From NCBI GenBank assembly GCA_031262495.1, contig JAISHV010000102.1, positions 1 through 64,000 of the forward strand: a stretch of DNA of 64,000 nucleotides, written 5' to 3'. Of the stretch, positions 17,269 to 25,476 are shown one piece after another. The notes under the pieces were generated by a model, which saw only the letters and a list, made by a program, of their open reading frames with translations, was not told the DNA's origin and did not search any database. This DNA comes from Ruminococcus sp. GTDB lineage: Bacteria; Bacillota; Clostridia; Oscillospirales; Ruminococcaceae. How positions within the stretch are numbered: the first letter of the stretch is position 1; each line of letters starts with the position of its first letter. The translations under genes were made by a program, and so were the position numbers.

Positions 17269-18657
17269 TCACTGTTTCAGCTTCTTGTCAGAATACCCCT
17301 CTTTGATTACTGTCGGGACGCGCTCAATGGCGAGTGAGCCGTCGGGCACGTCTTGTGTTATAGTCGAACCGGCGGCTGTATAACCGCGTTTCCCGACCTT
17401 TACGGGGGCAATTAAATTTGTGTTACAGCCGATAAATGCGCCGTCTTCAATAGTAGTTCTGTATTTATTTTTGCCGTCGTAATTGCTCGTCACCGCACCG
17501 CACCCGAAATTTACTCCGCTCCCCACATCGGAGTCGCCGACATATGTCAGATGTGCTATAGCTGTCTTTTCGCCTATGTCTGAATTCTTGACTTCAACAA
17601 AGTTGCCGATTTTAACGCCGTTTCTTATGATACTGCCCGGGCGGATACGTACAAAAGGACCTATTGAAACATTGTCCATTATGGTTGAATCATACGCCTG
17701 AACACTGTTAAGATTACAATTACTGCCGATTTTACAATTGTCAATCAGGCAATTCACTCCGATTTGAGTATTATCGCCGACAGAGGTTTCGCCTGAAAGA
17801 ATACTCCCCTGCATAATTTTTACACCGCTGCCGAGTTTGACTTTACGCCCGACCGTAACACCGTCGGTACAAGTGAATTCTACACCGTTATCCAGATGAA
17901 ATTCTATAAGTTTTCGGCGAATGGTATCATTAAGCTTTAAAAGTCCGCGCCTGTCATCAGCACCTAAAATTATATCGGGATTATGTGACTTATATACACC
18001 TGTTTTATAGCCCGACTGCCCTAAAATAAAGATAGTGTCCGTTAAGTAGTATTCGTTTTCGGCGTTATTCGGTTCAATTTCACCTAAAGCGAAAAGCAAA
18101 GCCCTGATATTGAACCACATCGCACCCGAAAATACCTCGCGGAGTGTTCTTTGATTGTCGGAGAGTTCATGTTCCTCTGCAATACCGAGCAGTTTGTCTT
18201 TGTCTTTAATGATTCGCCCGTAACCCTTCGGGTCGAGAGCTTCTGCCGTGATTACCGTAACGGCATTTTCGTTTTGACAATGTGTTTTATATGCGTGCTG
18301 AATGGTCTCGGCTCCCAAGAGAGGGCAATCACCGTAAAGCACAAGTACATCGCCGTCATAGCGGACATACTCCCGAAGCCAGTTTCGGGCTTCCATAACG
18401 GCGTGTCCCGTTCCCATACGCTTAGGTTGAAGTACTGTCGGGTAGACTTTTTCGCGTCTGTTTAAGAAATCTTCTAAAATCTCCGACCCAAATCCCGTGA
18501 CAACGCAGATATCAGATAATCCCGCAGTTTCACATGACGAAAGTACCCACTCAATCATCGGCTCGCCGAGCAGTTCAAACATAGGCTTCGGCTGATTAGA
18601 CTGCATACGCTTGCCTGAACCGCCGGCAAGGATTAGTGCTGAGGTTGTTTTTGACAT
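17269..18657 (-). CDS. glmU: Bifunctional GlcNAc-1-P uridyltransferase / GlcN-1-P acetyltransferase
   Basis: Makes UDP-GlcNAc for peptidoglycan. The 462-residue protein has an N-terminal nucleotidyltransferase with 'LILAGGSGKRMQSNQPKPM', 'MGTGHAVMEA' and 'LYGDCPLL'. A C-terminal left-handed beta helix of hexapeptide repeats (~250-450) carries the acetyltransferase residues around 'GNFVEVKNSDIG' and 'GCGAVTSNYDGKNKYRT'. It heads the glmU-prs-plsC-ispH run. AGGGGGA upstream supports the ATG. Confidence 0.96.
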   Translation of the reverse strand: MSKTTSALILAGGSGKRMQSNQPKPMFELLGEPMIEWVLSSCETAGLSDICVVTGFGSEILEDFLNRREKVYPTVLQPKRMGTGHAVMEARNWLREYVRYDGDVLVLYGDCPLLGAETIQHAYKTHCQNENAVTVITAEALDPKGYGRIIKDKDKLLGIAEEHELSDNQRTLREVFSGAMWFNIRALLFALGEIEPNNAENEYYLTDTIFILGQSGYKTGVYKSHNPDIILGADDRRGLLKLNDTIRRKLIEFHLDNGVEFTCTDGVTVGRKVKLGSGVKIMQGSILSGETSVGDNTQIGVNCLIDNCKIGSNCNLNSVQAYDSTIMDNVSIGPFVRIRPGSIIRNGVKIGNFVEVKNSDIGEKTAIAHLTYVGDSDVGSGVNFGCGAVTSNYDGKNKYRTTIEDGAFIGCNTNLIAPVKVGKRGYTAAGSTITQDVPDGSLAIERVPTVIKEGYSDKKLKQ

Positions 18658-18740
18658 AATCTGAAAATCCCCCTCAAATATTATAGATATTTAATGTTAT
18701 GTCTTTTTAAACTGCTATAGTATTTTGACATGAAAAGTTT

Positions 18741-18910
18741 AATAAAACAGAAGACAGAGGACAGAGCAACATAATAGTTTAAATTGAGCCGGTATGAAAA
18801 ATCTCATTTTCACCTTATAGTTGTTAATGAAATTCTTCTATAAACCTTATATAAGGCATTTAGTCGCTCTGTCCTCTGTCCTCTGACCTCTGACTTCTGT
18901 GTTGACCTCT
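18741..18910. repeat. Dispersed repeat B flanking an AT-rich core, overlapping the metH 3' end
   Basis: ACAGAAGACAGAGGACAGAG (about 18748-18767) and CTCTGTCCTCTGTCCTCTGACCTCTGACTTCTGTG (about 18867-18903) form inverted arms around a ~100-bp AT-rich core. The right arm lies inside the metH reading frame and codes its last residues. Confidence 0.75.
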
Positions 18911-21283
18911 GTGTTCATATACCAAACGTGCAATATCAGCCGACTTCTTAGCGTCCTTGCCGTAGAAATCAGCACCGATTTTTTCGGCATATTCTGCTGT
19001 TAATACAGCACCGCCGACCATTATTTTACAATCTACATTGTTGTCGCGCAGCATTTTAATGGTCTGTTCCATCGAAACAAGTGTGGTAGTCATCAGAGCC
19101 GATAATCCTACAAGCTTTGCTCCGCTCTTTATTGCCGCTTCGACCACTCGTTCGGGGGGGACATCTTTGCCTAAATCTATTACATAAAAGCCGTAATTTT
19201 CAAGCAATACTTTAACGATATTCTTACCGATGTCGTGGATATCGCCTTTGACTGTCGCTAAAACTACAGTGCCTTTTGAACTGTCGGTATTTTCGGAATT
19301 CAGAGAAAGATTTATACGCGAAAAACTCTCCGTAACAACCCCTGCCGCCATAATAAGCTGAGGTAAAAATACTTTCCCGCTTTCATAGTCAGCCCCGACC
19401 TTATCGAGCGCAGGAATGATTATGTTATCGACAATTTCAAGCGGCGGTGTGGTTAAAAGAAGCTTATCCGTCGCGGCGGCGGCTTCGGCTTTAAGCCCGT
19501 TTAAAATAGCATCGCCTAAAGAGATTTCACCCGAAATTGACATCACCGGGGTTACAGGTGTTACGCCTGAATAATGTGAAACGAAATCGGCGGCATTTTT
19601 ATCAATATTCTTGAGTAATTTATATGCCCTGACAGAATCTGTCATAGCTGCGATATTCGGGTTAATAATCGGCAAATCTAACCCTGCTCCTAGCGCGAGA
19701 GTGAGAAAATGCGCGTTAATGAGTTCGCGGTTCGGCAGACCGAATGAAATATTTGACACGCCTAAAACGGTTTTAAGCCCTAAGCGTTCTTTTACCATCT
19801 TCACGGCGTTTATAGTTTCGTATGCGTTTTCCTGTTCAGCGGAGGCGGTGAGTGTTAGGCAGTCAATATATACGTCCTCGCGTTTAATGCCGTATTCAAT
19901 TGCGCGGCTTAAAATCCGCTCTGCTACAGCAAAACGTTCCTCGGCTGATTTCGGAATACCTTTTGAATCAAGGGTCAGCCCCACAACCGCCGCACCGTAT
20001 TTTTTAACAATGGGCAGAATTTTACAGAGGGTTTCCTCTTCGCCGTTGACAGAATTTACAATAGGTTTCCCGGCATACACACGCAAAGCTGCTTCAATCA
20101 CATCCGCCGATGACGAGTCAATCTGTAACGGCAGTCCGCAAACCGCTTGAATAGCTTTTACGGCTTTGATACTCATCGCGGCTTCGTCAATATCGGGCAG
20201 ACTGACATTTACATCCAAAATATCAGCCCCCGCGTGTTCTTGTTCGACAGCTTGTTTTACGATAAAGCCCATATCGGAGCGTTTGAGGGCTTCTTTCATC
20301 AGCTTTTTGCCCGTAGGGTTAATGCGTTCGCCGATTATACGCGGGCAGTCGATGATTACGGTTTTTTCGTTTGACGTTACCGCTGAAATACTTACAGCGG
20401 GTTGTTTTTGATATTTTTTTGTCTCAAGTGATTTTTTGAGTGCTTTGATGAATTCGGGTGAAGTGCCGCAGCATCCGCCGAAAATCTTTACGCCGTTTTC
20501 AGTCAGCCGCGCCATCTGTTCGGCGAAATCGTCGGGCGAAATCTTATACTCCCCTGTCTCGGGGTCGGGCAGTCCTGCATTAGCCTTTGCGATAAGCGGC
20601 AGGTTTGTGAATTTTGAGAGTTCACGCGTTAAATCATAATACTCATTCGGACCGAGGGAACAGTTTATCCCCACAGCATCAACGCCCAAACCCTCTGCCA
20701 TTAACGCAAGAGCCGATAACGGGACTCCTACGAAGGTTCTGCTGTTTTGTTCAAATGTCATCGTTACCATTAAAGCTAAGTCGGAGTTTTCTTTTACGGC
20801 AAGTATAGCGGCTTTTGTTTCCAAAAGGTCGGACATTGTTTCAATTATAACTAAATCAGGCGGGCAGTCACAGTTGACAGCCGCCTTTATCTGACGCGAA
20901 AAATCCGCATAGCAATCCTCAAAAGAGAGTTCGCCCCCTGTGAGTTCGGTCATCATACCGAGAGGACCTATGTCAAGCGCAACTAAATTACCATTACCGG
21001 CAGATTTACGGGCAAGCCTCAGCCCCGCCGTTATAACCTCTTCGGGCGTAACACCGATAAGCTTATGAGCACTCGCCCCGAATGTGTTTGTATAACAAAT
21101 ATCACTCCCGGCGGCAAAATAGTCAGCGGCAATAGCCGTAACACGCTCCGGGAAATCTATATTTTCGCGTTCCGGTATTGCACCGGCAGTCATGCCGCGT
21201 TTTGTGAGTTCTGTGCCCATTGCGCCGTCAAGTATTATAAATTCTTTTGAGTTTAAAAAAGTTTTAAATGCCGCTGAATTCAC
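18860..21283 (-). CDS. metH: Cobalamin-dependent methionine synthase core (MetH, no activation domain)
   Basis: About 807 residues. The N-terminal homocysteine methyltransferase domain has 'LDGAMGTELTKRG' and zinc ligands in 'NCSLG' and 'FGGCCGTSPEF'. Next come a pterin-binding domain ('IIGERINPTGKKLMKEAL'), a helical cap, and a B12-binding domain with 'KGDIHDIGKNIV'. The SAM-binding reactivation domain is missing and is encoded separately just upstream. The ORF track uses TTG 21334; GTG 21283 is preferred because AAAGGA lies 10 nt upstream, but this is uncertain. The last ~15 residues (QHRSQRSEDRGQSD) are translated repeat B, an acquired tail. Confidence 0.9.
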   Translation of the reverse strand: MNSAAFKTFLNSKEFIILDGAMGTELTKRGMTAGAIPERENIDFPERVTAIAADYFAAGSDICYTNTFGASAHKLIGVTPEEVITAGLRLARKSAGNGNLVALDIGPLGMMTELTGGELSFEDCYADFSRQIKAAVNCDCPPDLVIIETMSDLLETKAAILAVKENSDLALMVTMTFEQNSRTFVGVPLSALALMAEGLGVDAVGINCSLGPNEYYDLTRELSKFTNLPLIAKANAGLPDPETGEYKISPDDFAEQMARLTENGVKIFGGCCGTSPEFIKALKKSLETKKYQKQPAVSISAVTSNEKTVIIDCPRIIGERINPTGKKLMKEALKRSDMGFIVKQAVEQEHAGADILDVNVSLPDIDEAAMSIKAVKAIQAVCGLPLQIDSSSADVIEAALRVYAGKPIVNSVNGEEETLCKILPIVKKYGAAVVGLTLDSKGIPKSAEERFAVAERILSRAIEYGIKREDVYIDCLTLTASAEQENAYETINAVKMVKERLGLKTVLGVSNISFGLPNRELINAHFLTLALGAGLDLPIINPNIAAMTDSVRAYKLLKNIDKNAADFVSHYSGVTPVTPVMSISGEISLGDAILNGLKAEAAAATDKLLLTTPPLEIVDNIIIPALDKVGADYESGKVFLPQLIMAAGVVTESFSRINLSLNSENTDSSKGTVVLATVKGDIHDIGKNIVKVLLENYGFYVIDLGKDVPPERVVEAAIKSGAKLVGLSALMTTTLVSMEQTIKMLRDNNVDCKIMVGGAVLTAEYAEKIGADFYGKDAKKSADIARLVYEHRGQHRSQRSEDRGQSD

Positions 21284-21323
21284 CGGTAATTTTTCCTTTA
21301 TTTTTTGATTTAACAGTATTTTC

Positions 21324-21875
21324 TCAACCCGCAATCCCGAACACTGCCGTAACAGATTTGGTCGGTTCCATCATAAGGCTGTCTTTGCATCTTAGTCCGA
21401 TTATTTTAAAAGCATTTAACCTCTGTAAAATTTCGGGCTGACGTTCAAGCGGAAAGTCCCCGTAGCCGGGCGAAAAACGTGTGGTAATTTCACAGCCGTA
21501 AAGCTTTTTGATTTCAAGTTCAACTTCGTCGCAGACTTGTTCTATCGCGGCGTTTGCAAGTGCGTCTGTGTAAAGGGTAAACTCCGGTGAAACAAATCCC
21601 GAGACGTAAATTGCCTTATCAGCACCGCTGCCGAGGGTTGCGGCGAATAGTACAGCCTTTTTACAGCCCGATAGATGCTGTTTTAAGTCTTCACTTTGTA
21701 AAACAGGGTCGTCTGTACCGATAACAATATATATAGCCTTCGGGGAAATCTGCTTTAACAGTTCTGCTTCACATTTGGTGATATTTTCAAAAATACGTGT
21801 TTCGGGGGTCTGACCGTGAAAGCCCAAGTAATATAGTGCTTCGGTTTTGTCGATTGAATTAAGGCTAATATTCAT
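21324..21875 (-). CDS. Methionine synthase activation-domain protein (stand-alone)
   Basis: A 183-residue protein matching the C-terminal MetH activation domain, including the signature 'RFSPGYGDFPLERQPEIL' (SAM-binding loop), 'ATLGSGADKAIY' and 'PTKSVTAVFGI'. It would reductively methylate oxidised cob(II)alamin on the MetH core, encoded immediately downstream. Split MetH systems of this kind are known in Clostridia and Thermotoga. The ATG at 21875 starts a reasonable family N-terminus. Upstream lies repeat B, then metF. Confidence 0.9.
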   Translation of the reverse strand: MNISLNSIDKTEALYYLGFHGQTPETRIFENITKCEAELLKQISPKAIYIVIGTDDPVLQSEDLKQHLSGCKKAVLFAATLGSGADKAIYVSGFVSPEFTLYTDALANAAIEQVCDEVELEIKKLYGCEITTRFSPGYGDFPLERQPEILQRLNAFKIIGLRCKDSLMMEPTKSVTAVFGIAG

Positions 21876-21892
21876 AACAGATTCTTAATCCC

Positions 21893-22005
21893 CGAAACAG
21901 AGGACAGAGGCGAGAGGACAGAAGACGGATTTTGAACGCTTCGCGTTCACTTCGGGACATTCATCAGTATTCTGACCTCTGTACTCTGATATCTGACTTC
22001 TGTGT
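21893..22005. repeat. Dispersed repeat B with GAACGCTTCGCGTTC core hairpin
   Basis: CAGAGGACAGAGGCGAGAGGACAGAAGACGG, then TTTTGAACGCTTCGCGTTCACTTCGGGACATTCATCAGTATTCTGACCTCTG and further TCTG words. The core and right arm are nearly identical to the copy at 41972-42080 upstream of hflX. Confidence 0.85.
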
Positions 22006-22866
22006 TCATAACAGATTTTTTATACCCGAATAAATTCTTGTTGCTATTTCGGCATTGTTCATAGTATAAAGATGAATACCATCAACGCCTGATGCTAACA
22101 AATCCGTAATCTGGTTCCCGGCATAGGCTATACCGGCATCTTTGAGGGCTTCGGGGTTGTGCCCGTATTTATTCATTACACGTGAGAATTTCGCGGGGAG
22201 GGAGGCTCCGCACATCGTAACCATATTCTCAATCTGTCTTGCATTGGTGACAGGCATAATCCCTGCTTCAATCGGAACATTTATTCCGGCGATGGCAAGT
22301 TTCTCACGGAAATCATAAAACAGCTTATTATCAAAAAATAACTGACTGACTAAGTGCGAAACTCCTGCTTCAATTTTGATTTTGAGGTGAGCTATATCGG
22401 AGGCAAAATTTTCCGCTTCGGTATGCATTTCAGGGTAACACGCCCCCGAAATCCCGAAATCACCGTTTTGGCTGATGAACTGTGCAAGGTCAGACGCAAA
22501 CCTGAAATCATTCTTACGCTCAGCCCCGGGTGTAATATCCCCTCGGAGGGCTAAAATATTCTCTACATTCTGTTCTCTCAGCTGCCCTAAAATCGTAAGT
22601 ACATCGGGGCGTGTACTTGTTACACAGGTTAAATGCGCCATTGCGGTAATATTATAGGTATTTTGGATAAGTCCTGCTATATCGACTGTTCTGCGGTCGG
22701 CGGCATTCCCTCCCGCACCGTAGGTAACACTTATAAAATCGGGGTTAACGGCTTTTAAACCTTCGAGACAGCCTGTAATGGAAGAAACAGGTTTATCTTT
22801 TTTCGGCGGGAAAACCTCTAATGAGAATACGGTTTTGCCTGTGCCGAATTTATCTTTAATTTTCAT
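22006..22866 (-). CDS. metF: 5,10-methylenetetrahydrofolate reductase
   Basis: Reduces methylene-THF to methyl-THF, the methyl donor for MetH. It is a 286-residue TIM-barrel flavoprotein with 'FSLEVFPPKK' (catalytic Glu), 'FISVTYGAGG', 'MAHLTCVTSTRPDV', 'LALRGD' and 'VSQLFFDNKLFYDF'. It forms a methionine-synthesis group with the downstream activation protein and MetH. The hybrid kinase gene ends 22 bp upstream, so they may share a transcript. Confidence 0.95.
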   Translation of the reverse strand: MKIKDKFGTGKTVFSLEVFPPKKDKPVSSITGCLEGLKAVNPDFISVTYGAGGNAADRRTVDIAGLIQNTYNITAMAHLTCVTSTRPDVLTILGQLREQNVENILALRGDITPGAERKNDFRFASDLAQFISQNGDFGISGACYPEMHTEAENFASDIAHLKIKIEAGVSHLVSQLFFDNKLFYDFREKLAIAGINVPIEAGIMPVTNARQIENMVTMCGASLPAKFSRVMNKYGHNPEALKDAGIAYAGNQITDLLASGVDGIHLYTMNNAEIATRIYSGIKNLL

Positions 22867-22888
22867 AATAGTTTTGATTTCTTAAAAT

Positions 22889-24865
22889 TTACACATCAAG
22901 CAGTGATAAGACATTCTTAATACGGCTGATATCAACGGGTTTAGGCTCATAAGCATCCATTCCCTGCGACATTCCCACTGCAATATCGTCGGTAAAAGAA
23001 TTCGCCGTCAGAGCGATTATAGGAACAGTCCTCACGTCGGGGCGAAACAGTTCTCTGATTTTTTTCGATGCCTCAATCCCGCTCATTTTCGGCAAGTCAA
23101 TATCCATAAAGATGATATTAAAATGCCCGATAGCTGAATTGTCTACAATGTCTACAGCTTCTTCGCCGGTTGCAGCCGTTTCGACCTCAGCACCTTCGTG
23201 TATTAGGAGTTCCTCGAAAATTTCACGGTTAAACAGATTGTCTTCAACGATTAAAACATTCTTCCCGATAAATGAATATTCCTCATGGGGTTTGGGTTTG
23301 GCATATGAATTAGGATTAAAGCCGTTCGGGTAGTATTCCACTCCGCCGGCGGTCTCAAAATCAATCGTTACAAATACATTCGTGCCCGCTCCCGGTGTAC
23401 TCTCAATGCGGATAGTGCCGCCCGCCATATTCAGAAGCTGTTTTGCCAGCGGTAAACCGAGTCCTGCGGTTGTACGCTTTGTATTTATTACAGTAAAGAA
23501 CGGATCAAAAATCTGTTCAAGGGTTTGTTTATTCATACCCTCGCCGTTATCACTGACAACTACGGAAAACGTAGTTAGCCCTGATTTTGCCATAACCTCG
23601 GTGACGGTCATTGTTATTTCGCCGCCGCGTTTCGTATAGCGCACGGCGTTATGTAAAATATTTGAAAATATAGGTGCAAGCCTTATGCTGTCGCCTATGA
23701 CTTTAGGGTGAGTAATATTATTATAAACGAGTGTAAAGTTCTGATTTTTATCATCTATAAGCGGCTGAACTTCATTTCTGATGCCCTCAAAGAAATCAAT
23801 AATCCGAAAATGCGTACGGTCAAGCTTAATACGCTTTTCCTCAATCAGCGTCATATCCAAAACAGTATTAATAACATCCAGCAGATAACGCGACGACAAA
23901 AGAATATTGTCCATAGCTTCGGGGATTCGCTCGGGAGATGTTTTCGCAATCATAGCGTATCCGACTATAGAGTTAAGCGGCGTTTTTATGCTGTGAGACA
24001 TATTTTCGATAAAAACATTCTTCATGTTATTTCTTTCGGTCATACGCTTGATGTCTTCTTTTTTCATTTCAAGATCGCGGCGGGTTTGTTCAAGGCGCGC
24101 TTGATTTGTAGTGTCAATAAATGTACTCTGAATATAGTTTTTTCCGTCAGACATTCTTATGACGTTTGATACGCCTGATACCCATACCATAGCACCGGTT
24201 TTTACATTTTTCATTCTGTGAGTAAAATGGAAACTGTCGCCTATATATTGAAGATTATCAAAACCTGTTTTAATCATTTCAAAATCTTCGGGATAAATAA
24301 AATCACGAAGATAACAAACATTCGTTTTATAATATTCCGGCGTGTGGTCTTCGCCTAAAATTTTGAGAGCTGTTGCGTTTGAGTCAACGATATTATATCC
24401 GTCAACCGTTCGTTCATAGAGTGTTATACCGCAGACAATATTCTCGTGAAGTGAGCGATAGAGGTATTCCCTGTCGTTGAGACGCTGTTTTATTCCCAGA
24501 GTCCGTTCATTTAAATCAATAAAGGTTAATATATCAAGGGTAAATTCATCATCGGTTTTTACGCGGACGGCGTTTATAATGACATGGACTTGTGTATCAC
24601 GTCCTTGAAGCACAAATGTTTCGCGGACTTTTTTATTTATGCCGAGATTGCCGAAAAACTGTTCATAGTGTTCGCTTTCGTTTTGAAATAATGATGAAAA
24701 CCATTCCTCAGGCGTTATTTCAGGTCCGCAGTCGTAGGCGGCGAAACCTAATAACTCAAACAGTTCTGATGTCAAATCAAGAATTTCGCCTGTTTCGGCG
24801 TTTAAAACTGCCGCAGCTGAGGGCAAAAGACACAAGCTGTCGATTAACTGCCATTTAGTAGCCAT
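22889..24865 (-). CDS. PAS-PAS hybrid sensor histidine kinase / response regulator
   Basis: A 658-residue cytoplasmic kinase with no membrane segment. Two PAS-like domains occupy ~1-125 and ~135-265, followed by a short coiled coil. HisKA has 'MSHSIKTPLNSIVGYA' (phospho-acceptor His). HATPase has 'DNGEGMNKQTLEQIFDPFF' and 'TAGLGLPLAKQL'. A C-terminal receiver has 'VLIVEDNLFNREIFEELL' and acceptor Asp in 'FMDIDLPKMSG'. There is no HPt or output domain, so its phosphorelay partner is elsewhere. It has its own promoter and precedes metF by 22 bp; the signal is unknown. Confidence 0.9.
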   Translation of the reverse strand: MATKWQLIDSLCLLPSAAAVLNAETGEILDLTSELFELLGFAAYDCGPEITPEEWFSSLFQNESEHYEQFFGNLGINKKVRETFVLQGRDTQVHVIINAVRVKTDDEFTLDILTFIDLNERTLGIKQRLNDREYLYRSLHENIVCGITLYERTVDGYNIVDSNATALKILGEDHTPEYYKTNVCYLRDFIYPEDFEMIKTGFDNLQYIGDSFHFTHRMKNVKTGAMVWVSGVSNVIRMSDGKNYIQSTFIDTTNQARLEQTRRDLEMKKEDIKRMTERNNMKNVFIENMSHSIKTPLNSIVGYAMIAKTSPERIPEAMDNILLSSRYLLDVINTVLDMTLIEEKRIKLDRTHFRIIDFFEGIRNEVQPLIDDKNQNFTLVYNNITHPKVIGDSIRLAPIFSNILHNAVRYTKRGGEITMTVTEVMAKSGLTTFSVVVSDNGEGMNKQTLEQIFDPFFTVINTKRTTAGLGLPLAKQLLNMAGGTIRIESTPGAGTNVFVTIDFETAGGVEYYPNGFNPNSYAKPKPHEEYSFIGKNVLIVEDNLFNREIFEELLIHEGAEVETAATGEEAVDIVDNSAIGHFNIIFMDIDLPKMSGIEASKKIRELFRPDVRTVPIIALTANSFTDDIAVGMSQGMDAYEPKPVDISRIKNVLSLLDV

Positions 24866-24958
24866 TGTTTCTTTACTATCCTCTCAAAGCTCGCAGAAAA
24901 CTTTACTTAAATAAAAATGTTAGAATAATACAAATTATGAGCTATCAATATCTATTTA

Positions 24959-24987
24959 ATTATAACATTCTTATTACAAAAAGTCAA
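24959..24987 (-). promoter_or_regulatory. Promoter of the hybrid kinase-metF unit
   Basis: On the minus strand: TTGACT, 17 bp, TATAAT, with a TGT extension before the -10. It lies about 95 bp upstream of the kinase ATG. Confidence 0.7.
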
Positions 24988-25019
24988 GTAAATTTTGAGG
25001 ATTTGTTTATTTTACACAG

Positions 25020-25241
25020 TAAAATCTAAAAATATATTTTTGTGAATACCTGTGAATGTCCGTTTGAATGTCGCGTTTGAATGTCGGATGAATGTCGTAT
25101 GATTGTCAATATGAATGTCGTGAATGTCCGTTTGAATGTCTTGCAGGGGATGAGGGGAGAGGGGGCGGCTATTCGAGGTGGCAGGCATGACGCCGCCCCC
25201 TCTCCCCTACACCCCCTGCACCCCCTACCCCTCTCCCCCTG
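25020..25241. repeat. Long direct repeat C, copy 1
   Basis: AAAATCTAAAAATATATTTTTGTGAA, then irregular GAATGTCCGTTTGAATGTC units, then TTGCAGGGGATGAGGGGAGAGGGGGCGG...CCGCCCCCTCTCCCCTACACCCCCTGCA. The last part folds into a >16-bp GC-rich hairpin. It is nearly identical and in the same orientation as copy 2 at 28562-28843. The 611-bp gap 24866-25476 contains this, a family A palindrome and a terminator, and no gene. Confidence 0.9.
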
Positions 25242-25363
25242 CGCAGCTTACCAAGCTGCCTGATTTAGTTTTACTCACCCGTTTTATATAGTCACTTCAA
25301 GCGCCATACAAGAAAAAATATCCAATGAATTCCCCATTGTAGAGTTTAAGTTGGTGCTGAATA

Positions 25364-25394
25364 GTAGGGGCGGTCTTTGACCGCCCGCCCGCAC
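25364..25394. repeat. Family A palindrome
   Basis: GTAGGGGCGGTCTTTGACCGCCCGCCCGCAC. One of twelve related GTAGGGGCG...CGCCC(CTAC) elements in the window. Confidence 0.85.
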
Positions 25395-25432
25395 ATTATT
25401 TCATTTTTTATAGCATATTAGTGTTACAAAAC

Positions 25433-25471
25433 AAAAACGGCATATAAAGTCAAATTAAACTTTATATGCCG
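25433..25471 (-). terminator. Terminator of the acyl-CoA ligase operon
   Basis: CGGCATATAAAGT-CAAATTAA-ACTTTATATGCCG is a 13-bp perfect stem. On the minus strand it is followed by TTTTTGTTTTGT, a clear U-run. It lies 6 bp beyond the ligase stop codon. Confidence 0.92.
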
Positions 25472-25476
25472 AAAAA

